Below, one piece after another: positions 1 to 13,000 of a stretch of 64,000 nt of DNA (positions are counted from its first letter, which is position 1; each line of letters opens with the position of its first letter). The notes under the pieces are model-generated. The model searched no databases, was not told the origin of the DNA, and saw nothing but the letters and a program-made list of their open reading frames with translations. The DNA is from Cherax quadricarinatus (Eukaryota > Arthropoda > Malacostraca > Decapoda > Parastacidae). Where the stretch lies: NCBI RefSeq assembly GCF_038502225.1, contig NC_091293.1, forward strand, positions 3,236,289 through 3,300,288. The letters are read 5' to 3'. The position numbers were made by a program, and so were the translations under genes.

Positions 1-2
1 AG

Positions 3-905
3 GAGGTAGATCATGGTAATGAATATGATATTGTGTATATGGACTTCAGTAAGACTTTCGATAGAGTTCCACACCAGAGGCTATTGAGGAAACTTAAGGC
101 ACACGGAATAGGAGAAATTTTTTCCTGGGTAGAGGCATGGCTGACAAATAGACAGCAGAGAGTTTGCATAAATGGGGAGAAATCAGAATGGGGGCACGTC
201 ACAAGCTGTGTTCCTCAGGGGTCAGTGTTGGGCCAGTTGTTGTTCACAATTTATATAAACGATATAGATGAGGGAATAAAGATCTTAATATTACGGACTG
301 CGAAAACGATTTAGGAGTTCTCGTTAGCAGTAATCTGAAACCAAGACAACAGTGCATAAGTGTATGCAATAAAGCTAACAGAATCCTTGGCTTCATATCA
401 AGAAGTATAAATAGTAGAAGTCCTCAGGTTGTTCTTCAACTCTATATAACCTTGGTTAGGCCTCATTTAGATTATGCTGCTCAGTTCTGGTCACCGTATT
501 ACAGAATGGATATAAATGCACTGGAAAACGTACAAAGGAGGATGGCAGACTTCATCCCATGTATCAGACATCTTCCCTATGAGGATAGATTGAGGGCCTT
601 GAATCTGCACTCTCCAGAAAGGCGCGTAGAATTAGGGGGGATATGATTGAGGTGTACAAATGGAAAATAGGAATTAATAAAGGGGAGGTAAGTAGCGTGC
701 TAAAAATATCTAGCCTAGACAGGAATCGCAGCAATGGTTTTAAGCTGGAAAATTTCAGATTCAGGAAGGATATAGGAAAGCACTGGTTCGGTAATAGAGT
801 TGTGGATATGTAGAACAAATTCCCGAGTACCGTCATAGAAACTAAGACGTTGTGTAGTTTTAAAAATAGGTTGGATAAATACATGTGTGGGTATGGGTGG
901 GTGTG
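3..905 (+). pseudogene. LINE reverse transcriptase fragment (family D, CR1/Jockey-like), broken
   Basis: This is the C-terminal half of a non-LTR retrotransposon ORF2, the protein that nicks target DNA and reverse-transcribes its own RNA. The frame is open from the window edge. It shows the RT catalytic block YMDFSKTFD and the VPQGSVLG block, then breaks near 300. The FADD catalytic box expected about 20 residues further on is absent, and the text resumes in another frame at 'NDLGVLVSS' (about 297). It continues through 'VRPHLDYAAQFWSP', 'ENVQRRM' and a conserved tail to about 905. A TAG at about 811 stands where this tail normally has Trp. The combination means an internal deletion of some 70 residues, one frame change and at least one nonsense codon, so it is not functional. 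Clade assignment rests on the tail motifs only. Confidence 0.85.
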
Positions 906-1071
906 AGTTTGACCTGACTAGCTTGTGCTACTAGGTCAGATGCTATGCTCCTCCCTTAAGTGAATGTGACTGACCTGACTAGGCTAAAGCAATGGCTTAA
1001 GCCGGTAGATTTGGACCTGCCTCGCATGGGTCAGTAGACCTGTTGCAGTGTTCCTTCTTTCTTGTGTTCTT
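906..1071 (+). other. 3' UTR and terminus of the LINE fragment
   Basis: The sequence after the LINE stop has the style of an arthropod LINE 3' UTR and ends in a T-rich stretch with TTCTTATG. The 20-bp satellite begins directly after it, so this is the left boundary of the array in this window. Confidence 0.55.
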
Positions 1072-4000
1072 ATGAGTGTATGTGCTCAAGCAGCAGTGTA
1101 TGTGCTCAAGCAGCGGTGTATGTGCTCAACCAGCAGTGTATGTGCTCAAGCAGCAGTGTATGTGCTCAAGCAGCAGTGTATGTGCTCAAGCAGCAGTGTA
1201 TGTGCTCAAGCAGCAGTGTATGTGCTCAAGCAGCAGTGTATGTGCTCAAGCAGCAGTGTATGTGCTGCTCAACTCAGCAGTGTATGTGCTCAGCAGCAGT
1301 GTATGTGCTCAAAGCAGCAGTGTATGTGCTCAACCAGCAGTGTATGTGCTCAACCAGCAGTGTATGTGCTCAACCAGCAGTGTATGTGCTCAACCAGCAG
1401 TGTATGTGCTCAACCAGCAGTGTATGTGCTCAACAGCAGCTCAACCAGCAGTGTATGTGCTCAACCAGCAGTGTATGTGCTCAACCAGCAGTGTATGTGC
1501 TCAATGTGCAGCAGTGTATGTGCTCAGCAGTGTATGTGCTCAACCAGCAGTGTATGTGCTCAAGCAGCAGTGTATGTGCTCAACCAGCAGTGTATGTGCT
1601 CAAGCAGCAGCAGTGTATGTGCTCAACCAGCAGTGTATGTGTGTGTATGTGCTCAACCAGCAGTGTATGTGCTCAAGCAGCAGTGTATGTGCTCAAGCAG
1701 CAGTGTATGTGCTCAAGCAGCAGTGTATGTGCTCAAGCAGCAGTGTATGTGCTCAAGCAGCAGTGTATGTGCTCAACCAGCAGTGTATGTGCTCAAGCAG
1801 CAGTGTATGTGCTAAAACAGCAGGGTATGTGCTCAGTGTATGTGCTAAAGCAGCACTGTATGTGCTCAACCAGCAGTGTATGTGCTCAACCAGCAGTGTA
1901 TGTGCTCAACCAGCAGTGTATGTGCTCAACCAGCAGTGTATGTGCTCAACCAGCAGTGTATGTGCTCAACCAGCAGTGTATGTGCTCAACCAGCAGTGTA
2001 TGTGCTCAAGCAGCAGTGTATGTGCTCAAGCAGCAGTGTATGTGCTCAAGCAGCAGTGTATGTGCTCAAGCAGCAGTGTATGTGCTCAAGCAGCAGTGTA
2101 TGTGCTCAAGCAGCAGTGTATGTGCTCAAGCAGCAGTGTATGAGTGTATGTGCTCAAGCAGCAGTGTATGTGCTGAAGCAGCAGTGTATGTGCTCAAGCA
2201 GCAGTGTATGTGCTCAGTGTATGTGCTCAACCAGCAGTGTATGTGCTCAACCAGCAGTGTATGTGCTCAACCAGCAGTGTATGTGCTCAACCAGCAGTGT
2301 ATGTGCTCACTCAGCAGTGTATGTGCTCAACCAGCAGTGTATGTGCTCAACCAGCAGTGTATGTGCTCAACCAGCAGTGTATGTGCTCAACCAGCAGTGT
2401 ATGTGCTCAACCAGCAGTGTATGTGCTCAACCAGCAGTGCTCAAGCAGCAGTGTATGTGCTCAAGCAGCAGTGTATGTGCTCAACCAGCAGTGTATGTGC
2501 TCAAGCAGCAGTGTATGTGCTCAAGCAGCAGTATGTGCTCAAGCAGCAGTGTATGTGCTCAACCAGTAGTGTATGTGCTCAACCAGCAGTGTATGTGCTC
2601 AACCAGCAGTGTATGTGCTCAACCAGCAGTGTATGTGCTCAACCAGCAGTGTATGTGCTCAACCAGCAGTGTATGTGCTCAACCAGCAGTGTATGTGCTC
2701 AACCAGCAGTGTATGTGCTCAACCAGCAGTGTATGTGCTCAACCAGCAGTGTATGTGCTCAACCAGCAGTGTATGTGCTCAACCAGCAGTGTATGTGCTC
2801 AACCAGCAGTGTATGTGCTCAACCAGCAGTGTATGTGCTCAACCAGCAGTGTATGTGCTCAACCAGCAGTGTATGTGCTCAACCAGCAGTGTAGTGTACG
2901 TGCTCAAGCAGCAGTGTATGTGCTCAAGCAGCAGTGTATGTGCTCAACCAGTAGTGTACGTGCTCAAGCAGCAGTGCATGTGCTCAAGCAGCAGTGTATG
3001 TGCTCAAGCAGCAGTGTATGCGCTCAAGCAGCAGTGTATGTGCTCAAGCAGCAGTGTATGTGCTCAAGCAGCAGTATATGTTCTCAAGCAGCAGTGTATG
3101 TGCTCAAACAGCAAAACAGCAGTGTATGTGCTCAAGCAGCAGTGTAGTGTATGTGCTCAATGTGCTCCAGCAGTGTATGTGCTCAAGCAGCAGTGTATGT
3201 GCTCAACCAGCAGTGTATGTGCTCAACCAGTAGTGTATGTGCTAAAGCAGCAGTGTATGTGCTCAAGCAGCAGTGTATGTGCTCAACCAGCAGTGTATGT
3301 GCTCAACCAGCAGTGTATGTGCTCAACCAGCAGTGTATGTGCTCAGTGTATGTGCAGCAGTGTATGTGCTCAAGCAGCAGTGTATGTGCTCAGCAGCAGT
3401 GTATGTGCTATGTGCTCAAGCAGCAGTGTATGTGCTCAAGCAGCAGTGTATGTGCTCAAGCAGCAGTGTATGTGCTCAAGCAGCAGTGTATGTGCTCAAG
3501 CAGCAGTGTATGTGCTCAAGCAGCAGTGTATGTGCTCAACCAGCAGTGTATGTGCTCAAGCAGCAGTGTATGTGCTCAAGCAGCAGTGTATGTGCTCAAC
3601 CAGCAGTGTATGTGCTCAACCAGCAGTGTATGTGCTCAACCAGCAGTGTATGTGCTCAACCAGCAGTGTATGTGCTCAAGCAGCAGTGTATGTGCTCAAC
3701 CAGCAGTGTATGTGCTCAACCAGCAGTGTATGTGCTCAACCAGCAGTGTATGTGCTCAACCAGCAGTGTATGTGCTCAACCAGCAGTGTATGTGCTCAAC
3801 CAGCAGTGTATGTGCTCAACCAGCAGTGTATGTGCTCAACCAGCAGTGTATGTGCTCAACCAGCAGTGTATGTGCTCAACCAGCAGTGTATGTGCTCAAC
3901 CAGCAGTGTATGTGCTCAACCAGCAGTGTATGTGCTCAACCAGCAGTGTATGTGCTCAACCAGCAGTGTATGTGCTCAACCAGCAGTGTATGTGCTCAAC

Positions 4001-7000
4001 CAGCAGTGTATGTGCTCAACCAGTAGTGTATGTGCTCAACCAGCAGTGTATGTGCTCAACCAGCAGTGTATGTGCTCAACCAGCAGTGTATGTGCTCAGT
4101 GTATGTGCTCAACCAGCAGTGTATGTGCTCAACCAGCAGTGTATGTGCTCAACCAGCAGTGTATGTGCTCAACCAGCAGTGTATGTGCTCAACCAGCAGT
4201 GTATGTGCTCAAGCAGCAGTGTATGTGCTCAAGCAGCAGTGTATGTGCTCAAGCAGCAGTGTATGTGCTCAACCAGCAGTGTATGTGCTCAAGCAGCAGT
4301 GTATGTGCTCAAGCAGCAGTGTATGTGCTCAAGCAGCAGTGTATGTGCTCAAGCAGCAGTGTATGTGCTCAAGCAGCAGTGTATGTGCTCAAGCAGCAGT
4401 GTATGTGCTCAAGCAGCAGTGTATGTGCTCAACCAGCAGTGTATGTGCTCAAGCAGTGTATGTGCTCAACCAGCAGTGTATGTGCTCAGCAGTGTATGTG
4501 CTCAACCAGCAGTGTATGTGCTCAAGCAGCAGTGTATGTGCTCAAGCAGCAGTGTATGTGCTCAAGCAGCAGTGTATGTGCTCAAGCAGCAGTGTATGTG
4601 CTCAAGCAGCAGTGTATGTGCTCAAGCAGCAGTGTATGTGCTCAAGCAGCAGTGTATGTGCTCAAGCAGCAGTGTATGTGCTCAAGCAGCAGTGTATGTG
4701 CTCAAGCAGCAGTGTATGTGCTCAAGCAGCAGTGTATGTGCTCAAGCAGCAGTGTATGTGCTCAAGCAGCAGTGTATGTGCTCAAGCAGCAGTGTATGTG
4801 CTCAAGCAGCAGTGTATGTGCTCAAGCAGCAGTGTATGTGCTCAAGCAGCAGTGTATGTGCTCAAGCAGCAGTGTATGTGCTCAAGCAGCAGTGTATGTG
4901 CTCAAGCAGCAGTGTATGTGCTCAAGCAGCAGTGTATGTGCTCAAGCAGCAGTGTATGTGCTCAAGCAGCAGTGTATGTGCTCAACCAGCAGTGTATGTG
5001 CTCAAGCAGCTATGTGCTCAACCAGCAGTGTAGTGTATGTGCAGTGTATGTGCTCAACCAGCAGTGTATGTGCTCAACCAGCAGTGTATGTGCTCAAACC
5101 AGTCAAGCAGCAGTGTATGTGCTCAACCAGCAGTGTATGCAGTGTATGTGCTCAAGCAGCAGTGTATGTGCTCAAGCAGCAGTGTATGTGCTCAACAGCA
5201 GCAGTGTATGTGCTCAACAGCAGCAGTGTATGTGCTCAACCAGCAGTGTATGTGCTCAACCAGCAGTGTATGTGCTCAACCAGCAGTGTATGTGCTCAAC
5301 CAGCAGCGTATGTGCTCAACCAGCAGTGTATGTGCTCAACCAGCAGTGTATGTGCTCAACCAGCAGTGTATGTGCTCAACCAGCAGTGTATGTGCTCAAC
5401 CAGCAGTGTATGTGCTCAACCAGCAGTGTATGTGCTCAACCAGCAGTGTATGTGCTCAGTGTAACCAGCAGTGTAGCTAGTGTATGTGCTCAACCAGCAG
5501 TGTATGTGCTCAACCAGCAGTGTATGTGCAAAAACCAGTAGTGTATGTGCTCAAGCAGTAGTGTATGTGCTCAAGCAGCAGTGTATGTGCTCAAGCAGCA
5601 GTGTATGTGCTCAAGCAGCAGTGTATGTGCTCAACCAGCAGTGTATGTGCTCAACCAGCAGTGTATGTGCTCAACCAGCAGTGTATGTGCTCAACCAGCA
5701 GTGTATGTGCTCAACCAGCAGTGTATGTGCTCAACCAGCAGTGTATGTGCTCAACCAGCAGTGTATGTGCTCAACCAGCAGTGTATGTGCTCAACCAGCA
5801 GTGTATGTGCTCAACCAGCAGTGTATGTGCTCAACCAGCAGTGTATGTGCTCAACCAGCAGTGTATGTGCTCAACCAGCAGTGTATGTGCTCAACCAGCA
5901 GTGTATGTGCTCAACCAGCAGTGTATGTGCTCAACCAGCAGTGTATGTGCTCAACCAGCAGTGTATGTGCTCAACCAGCAGTGTATGTGCTCAACCAGCA
6001 GTGTATGTGCTCAACCAGCAGTGTATGTGCTCAACCAGCAGTGTATGTGCTCAAGCAGCAGTGTATGTGCTCAAGCAGCAGTGTATGTGCTCAAGCAGCA
6101 GTGTATGTGCTCAACCAGCAGTGTATGTGCTCAAGCAGCAGTGTATGTGCTCAAGCAGCAGTGTATGTGCTCAACCAGCAGTGTATGTGCTCAACCAGCA
6201 GTGTATGTGCTCAAGCAGCAGTGTATGTGTCAAGCAGCAGTGTATGTGCTCACCAGCAGTGTATGTGCTCAAGCAGCAGTGTATGTGCTCACCAAGCAGT
6301 TTACGTGCTCAAGCAGCAGTGTTTGTGCTCAAGCAGCAGTGTATGTGCTCAAGCAGCAGTGTATGTGCTCAAGCAGCAGTGTATGTGCTCAAGCAGCAGT
6401 GTATGTGCTCAAAGCTCAGCAGTGTATGTGCTCAACCAGCAGTGTATGTGCTCAAGCCAGCAGTGTATGTGCTCAACCAGCAGTGTATGTGCTCAACCAG
6501 CAGTGTATGTGCTCAATGTGCTCCAGCAGTGTATGTGCTCAACCAGCAGTGTATGTGCTCAAGCAGCAGTGTATGTGCTCAAGCAGCAGTGTATGTGCTC
6601 AAGCAGCAGTGTATGTGCTCAAGCAGCAGTGTATGTGCTCAAGCAGCAGTGTATGTGCTCAAGCAGCAGTGTATGTGCTCAAGCAGCAGTGTATGTGCTC
6701 AAGCAGCAGTGTATGTGCTCAAGCAGCAGTGTATGTGCTCAAGCAGCAGTGTATGTGCTCAAGCAGCAGTGTATGTGCTCAAGCAGCAGTGTATGTGCTC
6801 AAGCAGCTGTGTATGTGCTCAAGCAGCAGAGTATGTGCTCAAGCAGCAGTGTATGTGCTCAAGCAGCAGTGTATGTGCTCAGTGTATGTGCTCAAGCAGC
6901 AGTGTATATGCTCAACCAGCAGTGTATGTGCTCAAGCAGCAGTGTATGTGCTCAAGCAGCAGTGTATGAGTGTATGTGCTCAAGCAGCATTGTATGTGCT

Positions 7001-10000
7001 CAAGCAGCAGTGTATGTGCTCAAGCAGCAGTGTATGTGCTCAAGCAGCAGTGTATGTGCTCAAGCAGCAGTGTATGTGCTCAAGCAGCAGTGTATGTGCT
7101 CAAGCAGCAGTGTATGTGCTCAAGCAGCAGTGTATGTGCTCAAGCAGCAGTGTATGTGCTCAAGCAGCAGTGTATGTGCTCAAGCAGCAGTGTATGTGCT
7201 CAAGCAGCAGTGTATGTGCTCAAGCAGCAGTGTATGTGCTCAAGCAGCAGTGTATGTGCTCAATGTGCTCAAGCAGCAGTGTATGTGCTCAAGCAGCAGT
7301 GTATGTGCTCAAGCAGCATGTGCTCAAGCAGCAGTGTATGTGCTCAGCAGTGTATGTGCAGCAGTGTATGTGCTCAAAGCAGCAGTGTATGTGCTCAAGC
7401 AGCAGTGTATGTGCTCAACCAGTAGTGTATGTGCTCAAGCAGCAGTGTATGTGCTCAAGCAGCAGTGTATGTGCTCAAGCAGCACTGTATGTGCACAAGC
7501 AGCAGTGTATGTGCTCAAGCAGCAGTGCATGTGCTCAAGCAGTAGTGTATGTGCTCAAGCAGGTTTGTATGTGCTCAACCAGCAGTGTATGTGCTCAACC
7601 AGCAGTGTATGTGCTCAACCAGCAGTGTATGTGCTCAACCAGCAGTGTATGTGCTCAACCAGCAGTGTATGTGCTGAAGCAGCAGTGTATGTGCTCAACC
7701 AGCAGTGTATGTGCTCAACCAGCAGTGTATGTGCTCAACAAGCAGTGTATGTGCTCAACCAGCAGTGTATGTGCTCAACCAGTAGTGTATGTGCTCAAGC
7801 AGCAGTGTATGTGCTCAACCAGCAGTGTATGTGCTCAACCAGCAGTGTATGTGCTCAACCAGCAGTGTATGTGCTCAACCAGCAGTGTATGTGCTCAAGC
7901 AGCAGTGTATGTGCTCAAGCAGCAGTGTATGTGCTCAAGCAGCAGTGTATGTGCTCAAGCAGCAGTGTATGTGCTCAAGCAGCAGTGTATGTGCTCAACC
8001 AGCAGTTTATGTGCCCAAGCAGCAGTAGTGTATGTGCTCAACCAGCAGTGTATGTGCTCAACCAGCAGTGTATGTGCTCAACCAGCAGTGTATGTGCTCA
8101 ACCAGCAGTGTATGTGCTCAATGTGCTCCAGCAGTGTATGTGCTCAACCAGCAGTGTATGTGCTCAACCAGCAGTGTATGTGCTCAACCAGCAGTGTATG
8201 TGCTCAACCAGCAGTGTATGTGCTCAACCAGCAGTGTATGTGCTCAACCAGCAGTGTATGTGCTCAACCAGCAGTGTATGTGCTCAAGCAGCAGTGTATG
8301 TGCTCAAGCAGCAGTGTATGTGCTCAAGCAGCAGTGTATGTGCTCAAGCAGCAGTGTATGTGCTCAAGCAGCAGTGTATGTGCTCAAGCAGCAGTGTATG
8401 TGCTCAAGCAGCAGTGTATGTGCTCAAGCAGCAGTGTATGTGCTCAAGCAGCAGTGTATGTGCTCAAGCAGCAGTGTATGTGCTCAAGCAGCAGTGTATG
8501 TGCTCAAGCAGCAGTGTATGTGCTCAAGCAGCAGTGTATGTGCAGTGTATGTCAAGCATGTGCTCAAGCAGTGTATGTCCTCAACCAGCAGTGTATGTGC
8601 TCAAGCAGCAGTGTATGTGCTCAACCAGCAGTGTATGTGCTCAAGCAGCAGTGTATGTGCTCAAACAGCAGTGGATGTGCTCAAGCAGCAGTGTATGTGC
8701 TCAACCAGCAGTGTATGTGCTCAACCAGCAGTGTATGTGCTCAACCAGCAGTGTATGTGCTCAACCAGCAGTGTATGTGCTCAACCAGCAGTGTATGTGC
8801 TCAACCAGTAGTGTATGTGCTCAAGCAGCAGTGTATGTGCTCAAGCAGCAGTGTATGTGCTCAAGCAGCAGTGTATGTGCTCAAGCAGCAGTGTATGTGC
8901 TCAAGCAGCAGTGTATGTGCTCAAGCAGCAGTGTATGTGCTCAAGCAGCAGTGTATGTGCTCAAGCAGCAGTGTATGTGCTCAACCAGCAGTGTATGTGC
9001 TCAACCAGCAGTGTATGTGCTCAACCAGCAGTGTATGTGCTCAACCAGCAGTGTATGTGCTCAACCAGCAGTGTATGTGCTCAACCAGCAGTGTATGTGC
9101 TCAACCAGCAGTGTATGTGCTCAACCAGCAGTGTATGTGCTCAACCAGCAGTGAATGTGCTCAACCAGTAGTGTATGTGCTCAACCAGCAGTGTATGTGC
9201 TCAACCAGCAGTGTATGTGCTCAACCAGCAGTGTATGTGCTCAAGCAGCAGTGTATGTGCTCAAGCAGCAGTGTATGTGCTCAAGCAGCAGTGTATGTGC
9301 TCAAGCAGCAGTGTATGTGCTCAAGCAGCAGTGTATGTGCTCAAGCAGCAGTGTATGTGCTCAAGCAGCAGTGTATGTGCTCAACCAGCAGTGTATGTGC
9401 TCAACAGCAGTGTATGTGCTCAACCTGCAGTGTATGTGCTCAACCAGCAGTGTATGTGCTCAACCAGCAGTGTATGTGCTCAACCAGCAGTGTATGTGCT
9501 CAACCAGCAGTCTATGTGCTCAACCAGCAGTGTATGTGCTCAACCAGCAGTGTATGTGCTCTACCAGGAGTGTATGTGCTCAGTGTATGTGCTCAAGCAG
9601 CAGTGTATGTGCTCAAGCAGCAGTGTATGTGCTCAAGCAGCAGTGTATGTGCTCAAGCAGCAGTGTATGTGCTCAAGCAGCAGTGTATGTGCTCAAGCAG
9701 CAGTGTATGTGCTCAAGCAGCAGTGTATGTGCTCAAGCAGCAGTGTATGTGCTCAACCAGCAGTGTATGTGCTCAACCAGCAGTGTATGTGCTCAAGCAG
9801 CAGTGTATGTGCTCAAGCAGCAGTGTATGTGCTCAAGCAGCAGTGTATGTGCTCAAGCAGCAGTGTATGTGCTCAAGCAGCAGTGTATGTGCTCAAGCAG
9901 CAGTGTATGTGCTCAAGCAGCAGTGTATGTGCTCAAGCAGCAGTGTATGTGCTCAAGCAGCAGTGTATGTGCTCAAGCAGCAGTGTATGTGCTCAAGCAG

Positions 10001-13000
10001 CAGTGTATGTGCTCAAGCAGCAGTGTATGTGCTCAAGCAGCAGTGTATGTGCTCAAGCAGCAGTGTATGTGCTCAAGCAGCAGTGTATGTGCTCAGCAGC
10101 AGTGTATGTGCTCAAGCAGCAGTGTATGTGCTCAAGCAGCAGTGTATGTGCTCAAGCAGCAGTGTATGTGCTCAAGCAGCAGTGTATGTGCTCAAGCAGC
10201 AGTGTATGTGCTCAAGCAGCAGTGTATGTGCTCAAGCAGCAGTGTATGTGCTCAAGCAGCAGTGTATGTGCTCAAGCAGCAGTGTATGTGCTCAAGCAGC
10301 AGTGTATGTGCTCAAGCAGCAGTGTATGTGCTCAAGCAGCAGTGTATGTGCTCAAGCAGCAGTGTATGTGCTCAAGCAGCAGTGTATGTGCTCAAGCAGC
10401 AGTGTATGTGCTCAAGCAGCAGTGTATGTGCTCAAGCAGCAGTGTATGTGCTCAAGCAGCAGTGTATGTGCTCAACCAGCAGTGTATGTGCTCAACCAGC
10501 AGTGTATGTGCTCAAGCAGCAGTGTATGTGCTCAAGCAGCAGTGTATGTGCTCAAGCAGCAGTGTATGTGCTCAAGCAGCAGTGTATGTGCTCAACCAGT
10601 AGTATGTGCAGCAGTGTATGTGCTCAACCAGCAGTGTATGTGCTCAGTGTATGTGCTCAAGCAGCAGTGTATGTGCTCAAGCAGCAGTGTATGTGCTCAA
10701 CCAGCAGTGTATGTGCTCAAGCTCAACCAGCAGTGTATGTGCTCAAGCAGCAGTGTTTGTGCTCATCCAGCAGTGTATGTGCTCAACCAGCAGTGTATGT
10801 GCTCAACCAGCAGTGTATGTGCTCAATGTGCTCAACCAGCAGTGTATGTGCTCAACCAGCAGTGTATGTGCTCAACCAGCAGTGTATGTGCTCAATGTGC
10901 AGCAGTGTATGTGCTCAATGTGCTCAACCAGCAGTGTATGTGCTCAAGCAGCAGTGTATGTGTTCAAGCAGCAGTGTATGTGCTCATGCAGCAGTGTATG
11001 TGCTCAAGCAGCAGTGTATGTGCTCAAGCAGCAGTGTATGTGCTCAAGCAGCAGTGTATGTGCAGCAGTGTATGTGCTCAAGCAGCAGTGTATGTGCTCA
11101 AGCAGCAGTGTATGTGCTCAACCAGCAGTGTATGTGTCAACCAGCAGTGTATGTGCTCAAAGCAGCAGTGTATGTGCTCAACCCAGCAGTGTATGTGCTC
11201 AACCAGCAGTGTATGTGCTCAAAGCAGTGTATGTGCTCAACCAGCAGTGTATGTGCTCAGTGTACCAGCAGTGTATGTGCTCAACCAGCAGTGTATGTGC
11301 TCAAAGCAGTGTAGCACTGTATGTGCTCAAGCAGCAGTGTATGTGCTCAAGCAGCAGTGTATGTGCTCAAGCAGCAGTGTATGTGCTCAACCAGCAGTGT
11401 ATGTGCTCAACCAGCAGTGTATGTGCTCAACCAGCAGTGTATGTGCTCAACCAGCAGTGTATGTGCTCAACCAGCAGTGTATGTGCTCAACCAGCAGTGT
11501 ATGTGCTCAACCAGCAGTGTATGTGCTCAACCAGCAGTGTATGTGCTCAACCAGCAGTGTATGTGCTCAACCAGCAGTGTATGTGCTCAACCAGCAGTGT
11601 ATGTGCTCAACCAGCAGTGTATGTGCTCAACCAGCAGTGTATGTGCTCAACCAGTAGTGTATGTGCTCAACCAGTAGTGTATGTGCTCAACCAGCAGTGT
11701 ATGTGCTCAAGCAGCAGTGTATGTGCTCAAGCAGCAGTGTATGTGCTCAAGCAGCAGTGTATGTGCTCAAGCAGCAGTGTATGTGCTCAAGCAGCAGTGT
11801 ATGTGCTCAACCAGCAGTGTATGTGCTCAACCAGCAGTGTATGTGCTCAACCAGCAACCAGCAGTGTATGTGCTCAACCAGCAGTGTATGTGCTCAACCA
11901 GCAGTGTATGTGCTCAACCAGCAGTGTATGTGCTCAACCAGCAGTGAATGTGCTCAACCAGCAGTGTATGTGCTCAACCAGCAGTGTATGTGCTCAACCA
12001 GCAGTGTATGTGCTCAACCAGCAGTGTATGTGCTCAATGTGCTCAACCAGCAGTGTATGTGCTCAACCAGCAGTGTATGTGCTCAACCAGCAGTGTATGT
12101 GCTCAACCAGCAGTGTATGTGCTCAAGCAGCAGTGTATGTGCTCAAGCAGCAGTGTATGTGCTCAAGCAGCAGTGTATGTGCTCAAGCAGCAGTGTATGT
12201 GCTCAAGCAGCAGTGTATGTGCTCAAGCAGCAGTGTATGTGCTCAAGCAGCAGTGTATGTGCTCAAGCAGCAGTGTATGTGCTCAAGCAGCAGTGTATGT
12301 GCTCAAGCAGCAGTGTATGTGCTCAAGCAGCAGTGTATGTGCTCAACCAGCAGTGTATGTGCTCAAGCAGCAGTGTATGTGCTCAAGCAGCAGTGTATGT
12401 GCTCAAGCAGCAGTGTATGTGCTCAAGCAGCAGTGTATGTGCTCAAGCAGCAGTGTATGTGCTCAAGCAGCAGTGTATGTGCTCAAGCAGCAGTGTATGT
12501 GCTCAAGCAGCAGTGTATGTGCTCAAGCAGCAGTGTATGTGCTCAGCAGTGTATGTGCTCAAGCAGCAGTGTATGTGCTCAAGCAGCAGTGTATGTGCTC
12601 AAGCAGCAGTGTATGTGCTCAAGCAGCAGTGTATGTGCTCAAGCAGCAGTGTATGTGCTCAAGCAGCAGTGTATGTGCTCAAGCAGCAGTGTATGTGCTC
12701 AAGCAGCAGTGTATGTGCTCAAGCAGCAGTGTATGTGCTCAAGCAGCAGTGTATGTGCTCAAGCAGCAGTGTATGTGCCCAAGCAGCAGTGTATGTGCAG
12801 CAGTGTATGTGCTCAAGCAGCATGTGCTCAAGCAGCACTGTATGTGCTCAAGCAGCAGTGTATGTGCTCAAGCAGCAGTGTATGTGCTCAAGCAGCAGTG
12901 TATGTGCTCAATCAGCAGTGTATGTGCTCAAGCAGCAGTGTATTTGCCCAAGCAGCAGAGAATGTGCTCAATGTGCTCAACCAGCAGTGTATGTGCTCAA

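Noticed and set aside
5565..11657. 2,030-codon forward ORF (and many others between 1048 and 18219) encoding a Cys-rich repeat protein
   Set aside because: A stop-free 20-bp unit whose length is not a multiple of three leaves all three forward frames open. The frames share no start context, domain or end signal and stop only at random point mutations.
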